Positions 1 through 7,158 of a stretch of DNA of 64,000 nt are shown here, one piece after another. Origin of the DNA: Neisseria macacae ATCC 33926 (GTDB lineage Bacteria > Pseudomonadota > Gammaproteobacteria > Burkholderiales > Neisseriaceae); contig NZ_CP094241.1 in the NCBI RefSeq assembly GCF_022749495.1, forward strand, positions 1,488,001 through 1,552,000, given 5' to 3'. The position numbers were made by a program, and so were the translations under genes. Below the pieces are notes generated by a model. That model had not been told where the DNA came from. It made no database searches and worked only from the letters and a program-made list of their open reading frames with translations. Numbering within the stretch: the stretch's first letter is position 1; every line of letters begins with the position of its first letter.

Positions 1-713
1 ACAGCCCGCTCGCCCTCTACCGCGCCTTGCGCACGCTCAACCCTTCGCCTTATCTCTTCTACTACGATTTCGGCGATTTCCACATCGTCGGTTCCTCGCC
101 CGAAATCCTTGTCCGCCGCGAACGCAACGACGTCATCGTCCGCCCCATCGCCGGCACGCGCCTGCGCGGCAAAACCCCCGCCGAAGACCTTGCCAATGAA
201 CAGGACTTATTAAGCGACGCCAAAGAAATCGCCGAACACGTCATGCTTATCGATTTAGGACGCAACGACGTCGGCCGCATCAGCAAAACAGGCGAAGTCA
301 AAGTAACCGACAAAATGGTGATTGAAAAATACTCCCACGTGATGCACATCGTTTCCAACGTCGAAGGTCGTCTGAAAGAGGGCATTACCAACATGGACAT
401 CCTCGCCGCCACTTTCCCCGCCGGCACACTCTCCGGCGCACCCAAAGTCCGCGCCATGGAAATCATCGAAGAAGTCGAACCAAGCAAACGCGGCATCTAC
501 GGCGGCGCCGTCGGCGTATGGGGCTTCAACAATGACATGGATTTGGCAATCGCCATCCGTACCGCCGTAGTGAAAAACAACATGCTATACGTCCAAAGCG
601 GCGCAGGTATCGTCGCCGACTCCGACCCGACCTCCGAATGGCAGGAAACGCAGAACAAAGCCCGAGCAGTGGTACGCGCTGCGCAGATGGTGCAGGAAGG
701 GTTGGATAAATAA
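1..713 (+). CDS. trpE: Anthranilate synthase component I (3' part)
   Basis: Chorismate-binding C-terminal part of anthranilate synthase component I, which makes anthranilate from chorismate and glutamine-derived ammonia in tryptophan synthesis. The frame is open from base 3, so the gene starts before the window; about 237 residues are visible. Diagnostic segments include GSSPEILVRRE, RPIAGTRLRG, LIDLGRNDVGR, HIVSNVEGRL, TFPAGTLSGAPK and the GAGIVADSDPTSEW tail. These match TrpE better than PabB, although the two families share this fold. A DUS-containing hairpin terminator follows the stop, so it is the last gene of its transcript. Confidence 0.93.
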   Translation, partial: SPLALYRALRTLNPSPYLFYYDFGDFHIVGSSPEILVRRERNDVIVRPIAGTRLRGKTPAEDLANEQDLLSDAKEIAEHVMLIDLGRNDVGRISKTGEVKVTDKMVIEKYSHVMHIVSNVEGRLKEGITNMDILAATFPAGTLSGAPKVRAMEIIEEVEPSKRGIYGGAVGVWGFNNDMDLAIAIRTAVVKNNMLYVQSGAGIVADSDPTSEWQETQNKARAVVRAAQMVQEGLDK

Positions 714-714
714 A

Positions 715-750
715 TTTCAGACGACCTTTGTAGAGAGGGTCGTCTGAAAA
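715..750 (+). terminator. DUS-pair hairpin terminator after trpE
   Basis: Two inverted DUS copies (TTCAGACGACC and GGTCGTCTGAA) around an 11 nt loop, followed by AAAA. This is the usual Neisseria intrinsic terminator built from paired uptake sequences. Confidence 0.8.
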
Positions 751-774
751 TACTTAAAAGAAAGAAAAACACCA

Positions 775-1344
775 ATGCTATTAAATGAAAAACAACAAAA
801 ATCCGTCAGCAAATTCCTTAGCCTGATCTTGCGTCACAGACCCGAACAGATCGGAATTACTTTGGACAAAAACGGCTGGGTGGATATTGATATCCTGCTG
901 GCACAAGCAAATCACCCCAAGCACAACTTTACCGGCGTTGCATTGACGTACGATAATTTAATGGAAGTCGTTGAAAACAATGATAAAAAACGGTTTACCA
1001 TATCAGAAGACGGTAAGCGTATTCGTGCCGCGCAAGGGCATTCCACAAAACAGGTTGAAATCCAATATTGCGCAACGACACCGCCTGATATCCTATATCA
1101 CGGTACAGCGGAAAAATCGGTGCAGTCGATATTTGGTCAGGGATTGCATGCAGGTTCACGCCATTTCGTCCATCTTTCGGCAGATATTGAAACTGCAATC
1201 AAAGTCGGTTCCCGACATGGCAAACCCGTCGTATTGACCATCGACACCGCCGCCATGCTCGCTGACGGTCATCAGTTTTACCTCGCAGATAACGGCGTTT
1301 GGCTGACTGAAAACGTTCCGGCGAAGTTTATTGCCAAGTTGTGA
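775..1344 (+). CDS. kptA: RNA 2'-phosphotransferase
   Basis: KptA/Tpt1 family enzyme that transfers the 2'-phosphate of RNA to NAD+, giving ADP-ribose 1'',2''-cyclic phosphate. The 189 residues cover the whole family length. Visible motifs are SLILRHRPEQIG near the N-terminus (first catalytic Arg-His), NGWVDIDILL, LYHGTAEKSV and SRHFVHLSADIETA in the NAD-binding half, with the conserved H-G-T and R-H-x-H-L-S residues present. The ATG follows an AAAGAAAGAAAA purine stretch. Its bacterial substrate is unclear; a role in RNA repair is inferred from the family, not from context here. Confidence 0.93.
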   Translation: MLLNEKQQKSVSKFLSLILRHRPEQIGITLDKNGWVDIDILLAQANHPKHNFTGVALTYDNLMEVVENNDKKRFTISEDGKRIRAAQGHSTKQVEIQYCATTPPDILYHGTAEKSVQSIFGQGLHAGSRHFVHLSADIETAIKVGSRHGKPVVLTIDTAAMLADGHQFYLADNGVWLTENVPAKFIAKL

Positions 1345-1394
1345 ATTTAGTTTGAGTTTTTTTATAAATCCAAATAATTGAGGAGTAAATAGAT

Positions 1395-1709
1395 ATGAGG
1401 AAATCTTCGATTCTAATTTTGACGGCTTTGACTGTACTGGTTGCTGGTTGTGACAAAATGAAGTCCGATACAAATTCTGATACAAATATCGATCAAAGTG
1501 ATGTTTGTGTGGTGAGCAAAATCAATAAAGATGAAATTCAAAAATGTACGCCGGGCAAACTTATATTCCTTTCACCACAAACATGGGGTAGTGAAAAAGT
1601 TCCTATCGAATTGTCAGCATTTTTCTGCGATACCAATCATCAAGTCATCTACAACAATAGCGGGGTACTGTGTGTCTATACAGACAAACGCATGCATAAA
1701 ATTAAATAG
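1395..1709 (+). CDS. Small putative lipoprotein
   Basis: 104 residues starting with a lipoprotein signal peptide: a basic N-terminus (MRKSS), a hydrophobic stretch ILILTALTVL and a lipobox LVAGC, giving a predicted acylated Cys at residue 19. The mature part is short and contains four further cysteines, so disulphides are possible after export. AGGAG lies 10 nt before the ATG. I recognise no domain; function unknown. It stands alone with its own terminator. Confidence 0.72.
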   Translation: MRKSSILILTALTVLVAGCDKMKSDTNSDTNIDQSDVCVVSKINKDEIQKCTPGKLIFLSPQTWGSEKVPIELSAFFCDTNHQVIYNNSGVLCVYTDKRMHKIK

Positions 1710-1720
1710 TTCACACTTGG

Positions 1721-1755
1721 AAAAATCCGCCTGTAAAAATAAGGGGCGGATTTTG
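1721..1755 (+). terminator. Intrinsic terminator after the lipoprotein gene
   Basis: AAAAATCCGCC and GGCGGATTTTG form a perfect stem around a 13 nt loop, followed by TTTGT. It lies 12 nt after the stop codon. Confidence 0.75.
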
Positions 1756-1935
1756 TTTGTGAGTAACTTATTATCTGCCACATTAGTTCGCATAATGTAT
1801 ATTATGTTAAATTATATCGATTGATTCAAGTTTCTCAATATTATTTAGTTCTATCCATCTCTCTTCGTACCCATCACAGAGCTTTCTAAAATCAGTTAAA
1901 ATACACGACTTGATTTTATTTTTCCCTATTTCCTT

Positions 1936-3843
1936 ATGAACATCTTATCCGTAGAAAACGCTTCCTTTGCCGTCGGTCATGTTGCCCTGCTCGACAAAAC
2001 TTCCTTCCAACTCGACAGCGGCGAGAAAATCGGCTTAATCGGCCGCAACGGCGCGGGTAAGTCTTCGTTTCTGAAAATCCTCGCCGGCGTGCAGAAACTC
2101 GACGACGGGCAGATTATCGTTCAAAACAACCTCAAAATCGTTTATGTGCCGCAGGAATCGTTTTTTGATAAGGAAGCCACCGTATTCGACACCGTCGCCG
2201 AAGGCTTGGGCGAAATCCGCGACCTACTGCGCCGTTACTACCGCGTCAGCCATGATTTGGAACACAATTCAGACGACGTTTTATTGAAAGAACTCAACGA
2301 ATTGCAGCTTGAAATCGAAGCGAAGGACGGTTGGAAGCTGGATGCGGCGGTGAAGCAGACTTTGGGCGAACTCGGCTTGCCGGAAAATGAAAAAATCGGC
2401 AACCTCTCCGGCGGGCAGAAAAAGCGCGTCGCCTTGGCGCAGGCTTGGGTGCAGAAGCCCGACGTATTGCTGCTGGACGAACCGACCAACCATTTGGACA
2501 TCGACGCGATTATCTGGCTGGAAAACCTGCTCAAAGCGTTTGAAGGCAGCCTGGTCGTGATTACCCACGACCGCCGTTTTCTGGACAACATTGCTACGCG
2601 CATTGTCGAACTCGACCGCGGCATTCTGCGCTCCTATCCCGGCTCGTTCTCCAAATACAGCGAGAAAAAAGCGCAAGAGTTGGCAGTCGAGGCGGAACAT
2701 AACCGCTTATTTGACAAATTTCATGCTCAAGAAGAAGCATGGATACGCAAAGGCATCGAAGCGCGCCGCACCCGCAACGAAGGACGCGTGCGCCGTTTGG
2801 AAGAACTGCGCCGCCAGCGTGCCGAACGCCGCAACGTACAAGGACAGGTCAACTTCAAACTCGACAGCGGCGAGAAAAGCGGCAAAATCATCGCCGAGCT
2901 GGAACACGCCTCGTTTGCCTATGGCGACAAAGTCATCATGGACAAATTTTCCGCCATCTTGCAGCGCGGCGATAAAATCGGCTTAATCGGCCCCAACGGT
3001 ATCGGCAAAACCACCTTCCTCAAGCTGATTCTGGGCGAATTGCAGCCGACCTTCGGCAGAATCCGCATCGGCAGCAAGCAGGAAGTCGCCTATTTCGACC
3101 AGTTCCGCAGCGCGTTGAACGAAAACGACACCGTGTTTTACACACTTGGTCAAGGTAATGATTACGTCGAAGTCGGCGGCAAGAAAAAACACGTTATGAG
3201 CTATCTGGAAGATTTCCTGTTCCACCCTGCCCGCGCGCAAAGCCCCGTCTCATCGCTCTCCGGTGGCGAACGCAACCGCCTCCTGCTGGCAAAACTCTTC
3301 ACCCGCCCCGCCAATATCCTGGTCTTGGACGAACCGACCAACGACCTAGACATCGACACCCAAGAGCTGCTCGAAGACCTGCTGCGCGATTACCAAGGCA
3401 CGGTATTCCTCGTCTCGCACGACCGTATGTTCCTCGACAATGTAATTACCCAAAGCATTGTTTTCGAGGGACAAGGTCGTCTGAAAGAATACATCGGCGG
3501 CTATCAGGACTACATTGACGCAAAATCACGCGAAGAGAAAATTCAGACGACCTCGCCCCCCAAAACAACCGCAGAACCGGAAAAAGCCAAACCCAAAGCC
3601 AACCGCACGGTCAAACTTTCCTACAAAGAACAGCGCGAACTCGACGCCCTACCCGACGAAATCGCCGCCTTGGAAACCGAACAGGCGGCAATCAACGTGC
3701 AGCTTTCCGATCCTGAAATCTTCAAAGATTATGAGAAAGCCGGGGCATTGCAAAACCGCGCCGAAGAAATCGAAACGCTGCTTTTGGAAAAATTGGAACG
3801 CTGGGAGCTTTTGGAGGCAAAGCAGAACGGTGAAGCAGTTTGA
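1936..3843 (+). CDS. uup: ABC-F family ATPase Uup
   Basis: Soluble tandem ABC ATPase of the ABC-F family, acting on ribosomes or DNA rather than in transport; no membrane segments. 635 residues. First ABC domain: Walker A GRNGAGKS (about residue 36), signature LSGGQKKR, Walker B VLLLDEPTNHLD. Linker region about 240-320, rich in Arg and Glu, with helical IRKGIEARRTRNEGRVRRLEELRRQ. Second domain: GPNGIGKT, LSGGERNR, ILVLDEPTNDLD. The C-terminal 80 residues form a charged coiled coil typical of Uup, which separates it from EttA. A DUS lies inside the 3' coding part. Last backbone gene before the island boundary. Confidence 0.93.
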   Translation: MNILSVENASFAVGHVALLDKTSFQLDSGEKIGLIGRNGAGKSSFLKILAGVQKLDDGQIIVQNNLKIVYVPQESFFDKEATVFDTVAEGLGEIRDLLRRYYRVSHDLEHNSDDVLLKELNELQLEIEAKDGWKLDAAVKQTLGELGLPENEKIGNLSGGQKKRVALAQAWVQKPDVLLLDEPTNHLDIDAIIWLENLLKAFEGSLVVITHDRRFLDNIATRIVELDRGILRSYPGSFSKYSEKKAQELAVEAEHNRLFDKFHAQEEAWIRKGIEARRTRNEGRVRRLEELRRQRAERRNVQGQVNFKLDSGEKSGKIIAELEHASFAYGDKVIMDKFSAILQRGDKIGLIGPNGIGKTTFLKLILGELQPTFGRIRIGSKQEVAYFDQFRSALNENDTVFYTLGQGNDYVEVGGKKKHVMSYLEDFLFHPARAQSPVSSLSGGERNRLLLAKLFTRPANILVLDEPTNDLDIDTQELLEDLLRDYQGTVFLVSHDRMFLDNVITQSIVFEGQGRLKEYIGGYQDYIDAKSREEKIQTTSPPKTTAEPEKAKPKANRTVKLSYKEQRELDALPDEIAALETEQAAINVQLSDPEIFKDYEKAGALQNRAEEIETLLLEKLERWELLEAKQNGEAV

Positions 3844-3893
3844 TTTGTCGATAGTAGATTCCTGTTTGCTTTAAACATCAGCAATGAGATAAC

Positions 3894-3930
3894 AAAAAGC
3901 CTTGAAATTGTTATATTTCAAGGCTTTTAT
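3894..3930 (+). terminator. Intrinsic terminator after uup
   Basis: AAAAAGCCTTGAAAT and ATTTCAAGGCTTTT pair around a short TGTTAT loop and end in a T-rich stretch, 50 nt after the uup stop. Confidence 0.85.
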
Positions 3931-3958
3931 ACGTTATAAAATAAAACTGAAAATTAGA

Positions 3959-3987
3959 CTTGGTGGAGGCGGGGGGGAATCGAACCC
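3959..3987 (+). repeat. Left attachment repeat: displaced ssrA 3' end
   Basis: This stretch repeats the 3' end of ssrA as found at 50766-50793, in the same orientation, with one extra G in the G run. After about 29 bp the match to ssrA ends abruptly and island sequence starts. A short orphan copy here plus an intact ssrA beside int at the other end is the classic footprint of a tyrosine-recombinase island in a tmRNA gene. I read it as the attL-type junction; it is not a functional RNA gene. Confidence 0.75.
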
Positions 3988-4000
3988 ACCTAGCCCGTAA

Positions 4001-4067
4001 CCAGTAGTATGTGTATAGACAAACGCCCTTGACTTAGGGCGTTTTTTATCTGTTCATATACTACTGG
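4001..4067 (+). terminator. Nested hairpin with terminator just inside the island
   Basis: An outer inverted repeat, CCAGTAGTAT (4001-4010) and ATACTACTGG (4058-4067), encloses a strong intrinsic terminator at 4021-4047: ACGCCC, 8 nt loop, GGGCGT, then six T. It would stop transcription entering from uup. The outer arms overlap the stop codon of the truncated Rhs gene on the other strand. Confidence 0.65.
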
Positions 4068-6454
4068 CTGCGGTCATTTGTGCCACAATTTGTGCCACAA
4101 TTTGTGCCAAACCCAACGAGGGTATTCCCATTAATACTCAAACCAACCAATACAAAAAAACAAACCGCTCGGTGCCAAGTCTCGGGACGCTCTTTCAGAC
4201 GGCCTTCATGATTGCTTTGGCCGTATTCGGTCTGTTGGACCAGTTGTCCGGCGGCGTCGTAGCCGTAGGCGGTGATTTTGCCGTCCCAGCCGGTTTCTTG
4301 GATCAGGTTGTCGGTTCGGTCGTAATCGAGACGATAGGTTTCGCCGTTTTCGTTGGTGAGGACGGTCAGACGGCGGGCTTTGTCGTAGGCGTAGGCGAAG
4401 GTATGGCCCAGCGCGTTGGTGCGTTTGAGCGGCAGTCCGTCCACCGCGAGCTCGTAGGCGGTTTTGGCACCGAGTCCGTCGATGTGGGCGGTCAGACGGT
4501 TGAGGCGGTCGTATTCGAAGGTTTCGTGACTGCCGTCGGGATAGTCGGTACGGACGGGGTTGCCCGCTGCATCGTAGTGGTGGCGGGTGGTATGGCCCAG
4601 CGCATCGGTAACGGTTTCGAGATCGCCGTATTCGGTGTAACCGAAGCGGGTGGTTTCGCCGGTACAGTCGGTAAAGCAGACGAGTTGGTCGAGGGTGTCG
4701 TAGTGTAGGCGTCGGGTTTTGCCTAAGGCGTCGGTAACGGTTTCGGGCAGCCATCGGGCGTTGTAGCCGTAGCTGGTGGTGTAACCGGCGGGGTCGGTGA
4801 TACTGACGAGGTTGCCGCGTCCGTCGTAATCGTAGGCGGTAATCCTGCCTGCGGGATCGTTGACGGCAACCGGCAGGTTGAGGGTTTCGTGGTAGTCGAT
4901 TTGGGTGCTGCTGCCGTCCGGCGCGGTAATGGCGATGACGTTGCCTTCGGTATCGTAAAGATAGCGGGTTTCGCGTCCGAGGGGATCGCGTTCTACGGTA
5001 ATGCGGCCGTAGCTGTCGCGTTCGCTGTCGCTGCGCTGTCCGTCGGCGTCGATGCGGTAGACGAGTTCGCGGTTTTCGTCGAAACCGTACACTTCCGTCC
5101 GCCCCAATGCGTCGGTAACGACGGTATGGTCTTTGCGGTAGTCGAACGTCCATTCTTCGCCGAGGTTGTTGCTGCTCTTGAGCACTTTGCCGTCGGTGTC
5201 GTAACGGTCGTATTCGTAGCGGGACACCAGTCCGTCGGGCTGGCTGTGTTCGACCATGATGTGGTTGCGGTAGGCGAAACCGCGCAGTTTTTTGCCGTCG
5301 CGTCCGTAAACGGCGGTCAAATCGCCGTAGCCGTCGTAGTCGTAGCGCACCAGTTCCTTGCCGTTGAAGGTGACGGAGGTGAGGCGGTTGACGTAGAAAC
5401 GCTCGTCTTCGGAAACGAAGACGTCCCGTTCTCCGGCAGGGTCGAAGTCGGGATCGTTGTCGTTCAGTTGGATGGAGGAGAATACGGGTTGGAAGTGTCG
5501 GCCGCTGCCGTCGTAAATGCTGTGCGGCAGCCCGTTGTCATCGTAACAAAGGCGGATATGGCGGCCGTTGCGGTCGAGTTGGGCGACCAGTTGGAAAATG
5601 CCGCAGCCGGAATCGACTTCGGCGAACAGCAGCCGTGCGCCGCCGTCGGGGGAGGCTATTTGGTAGAGGTCGTCTGAAATCTGTGAAAAGAAGATTTGTT
5701 CGTAAGGATCGAAATAGGCGTCATCCAGACCGTAGGGATCTTCTTCGGCGGAAGCAGGTCTTGGGGCAGCCTCTTCTTCATATAAATCGTCTTCATCTTC
5801 GTCGGCCGCGGAATAAGGCTTGTCCGCTTCGTCGCTGATATCCGGCAACGAAATTTCCCTGCCCTGCTCATCAATATAAAGGAAACCGTCGGCAGTCCGG
5901 ACAAGACGCATGGAGAACGGCAGCGACCAACCTTGTCCCAGCCAGCCGTTGCCTATTTGGTCGGAATAGTAGCTGCGCTGCCAAACAAGGGGAAGTGGGG
6001 AATCGAAGGCAAAGTCGGTCTCGGTATCGTCAAATAGGACTTTGATACCGAGCACTGCGTTTACGGGGTTACCAACATTTGTGGCAGCAGCTACCTTACA
6101 AGGAATACAGTGCCCATGACCCGAGGTAACCACCCCGCCGTCAAAGCCCATGCCCATGCCGCCGCTAAAACCGCTAACCATTTTACGGGAAGGCGGTTTG
6201 GGACCCGGCTGACCGGGTATCATGGACGCAAGGGAAACCAGTTCGGATATGGCATCAACTGCATCGGCTGCAGCAGAATCAGGCGCAACTATGGAAAGGG
6301 CAGTGGAAGCGACATCGGCAACCATCTCTATCACATCAACCGGTCCGGCTGCATTGGTCAGCGGCTCAGGTGGATTGGCAGAACCTTGAGACACCATGGC
6401 TGGTGCTTCAGGTTTGGGGATGAGAACACCGAAAGTGTTACCGAAAGAGGCCAT
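4061..6454 (-). CDS. Rhs-family protein, C-terminally truncated
   Basis: 797-residue Rhs/YD-repeat protein. Residues 1-110 are Ala/Pro/Gly-rich with a weakly hydrophobic segment. The DUF6531-type start of the Rhs shell follows around NPVNAVLGIKVL and PLPLVWQRSYYSDQ, then many YD repeats (YDYDGYGDLTAVYG, YDRLNRLTAHIDG, YDKARRLTVLTNENG). Full Rhs proteins end in a DPxGL-type cleavage motif and a variable toxin; here the repeats stop at QLVQQTEYGQSNHEG and the last 50 residues are translated from non-coding DUS and island-end DNA (including TNCGTNCGTN from a 12 bp repeat). So the toxin tip is gone. Divergent from the second Rhs gene. Confidence 0.85.
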   Translation of the reverse strand: MASFGNTFGVLIPKPEAPAMVSQGSANPPEPLTNAAGPVDVIEMVADVASTALSIVAPDSAAADAVDAISELVSLASMIPGQPGPKPPSRKMVSGFSGGMGMGFDGGVVTSGHGHCIPCKVAAATNVGNPVNAVLGIKVLFDDTETDFAFDSPLPLVWQRSYYSDQIGNGWLGQGWSLPFSMRLVRTADGFLYIDEQGREISLPDISDEADKPYSAADEDEDDLYEEEAAPRPASAEEDPYGLDDAYFDPYEQIFFSQISDDLYQIASPDGGARLLFAEVDSGCGIFQLVAQLDRNGRHIRLCYDDNGLPHSIYDGSGRHFQPVFSSIQLNDNDPDFDPAGERDVFVSEDERFYVNRLTSVTFNGKELVRYDYDGYGDLTAVYGRDGKKLRGFAYRNHIMVEHSQPDGLVSRYEYDRYDTDGKVLKSSNNLGEEWTFDYRKDHTVVTDALGRTEVYGFDENRELVYRIDADGQRSDSERDSYGRITVERDPLGRETRYLYDTEGNVIAITAPDGSSTQIDYHETLNLPVAVNDPAGRITAYDYDGRGNLVSITDPAGYTTSYGYNARWLPETVTDALGKTRRLHYDTLDQLVCFTDCTGETTRFGYTEYGDLETVTDALGHTTRHHYDAAGNPVRTDYPDGSHETFEYDRLNRLTAHIDGLGAKTAYELAVDGLPLKRTNALGHTFAYAYDKARRLTVLTNENGETYRLDYDRTDNLIQETGWDGKITAYGYDAAGQLVQQTEYGQSNHEGRLKERPETWHRAVCFFVLVGLSINGNTLVGFGTNCGTNCGTNDRSQ
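4079..4109. repeat. Three TGTGCCA direct repeats near the left island end
   Basis: TGTGCCA occurs at 4079, 4091 and 4103 with a 12 bp period. Two more copies lie at 50704 and 50715, near the right end. Their placement inside both island ends suggests integrase arm-type sites, but this is inference; they could also be the relic of an integrase 3' end. Confidence 0.4.
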
Positions 6455-6826
6455 GCGCTTACTCTCTCCGTCGAGATTCTTTTATTTTTGAAATGAAAAA
6501 CTGAAATATTTGAGAAACTTGAGAAACTAAGTCAAAATAATTATGACTGTTTTAGAATGGCATTGCAACAAAATTATACAAATAAGAAACTGTAAACACA
6601 GTGTATCTTAAGACGTTAAGAATAAATAACGTTTTGTAAATACAATAATATCATAAAATGCTTACTTCACCTATTTTTTGATATGTAAAAAATATCAATG
6701 CATAAATCAAATTTATGGTAAAGTATTCGCAAAGTAGGCATATTTTGGATATGTCTGAGATAAGATTATAATCAATAACTTAAGTAACTTTATTTTTGTT
6801 AATTTTATTTTAAGTGGTTGTTATTT
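6455..6826. other. AT-rich divergent intergenic region
   Basis: About 370 bp of strongly AT-rich DNA between the first Rhs gene and the ankyrin-like ORF. It contrasts with the GC-rich Rhs genes on both sides. I see no open frame of note and no clear operator; promoters for both flanking genes must lie here. Confidence 0.5.
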
Positions 6827-7078
6827 ATGCGGCAAATAGAAACCTACTTTCAACTAGATTTAATTGATTTATTAATTCAGAAAAATGCTGACCCTTTACA
6901 AACTAATAAATTAGGTTTATCACCCATCAATTATTACTTAAAATTACACCCTCCCTTATGCCAAACACCTTTTTCAAAAAAGAAAGTAGAGAATGAAGAA
7001 CTTTTTGTAGAATCAGAAGAAGGTATTTCACCAGGGAATATGAATATGAATATTAGAGATACTAAGTACAACACATAG
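6827..7078 (+). CDS. Small ankyrin-like protein, possibly a fragment
   Basis: 83 residues from the ATG at 6827. The segment LIDLLIQKNADPLQTNKLG followed by LSPINYYLK reads as one ankyrin repeat; the rest is polar. Low GC, unlike the Rhs genes around it. Ankyrin-type proteins often serve as immunity partners in polymorphic toxin loci, and this one sits between two Rhs genes, so an immunity relic is possible; that is inference. It is short for an ankyrin protein and probably truncated at the 5' side. A DUS hairpin follows. Confidence 0.5.
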   Translation: MRQIETYFQLDLIDLLIQKNADPLQTNKLGLSPINYYLKLHPPLCQTPFSKKKVENEELFVESEEGISPGNMNMNIRDTKYNT

Positions 7079-7105
7079 ACTTTCCCAAGCTCTAACGCCC
7101 CCGTA

Positions 7106-7136
7106 AGGTCGTCTGAAAAATTTTCAGACGACCCCA
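7106..7136 (+). terminator. DUS-pair hairpin between ankyrin ORF and Rhs
   Basis: AGGTCGTCTGAAAA and TTTTCAGACGACC form a near-continuous inverted repeat. It ends the ankyrin-like ORF transcript, 23 nt before the Rhs start, so the Rhs gene may need its own promoter or read-through. Confidence 0.7.
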
Positions 7137-7158
7137 TCCCCAACAGGAGCAAGCCGCC

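Noticed and set aside
3961..3990. Possible tRNA or second tmRNA gene at the uup-Rhs junction
   Set aside because: Only about 29 bp of the ssrA 3' end is present, with a disrupted acceptor stem; it is an attachment remnant.
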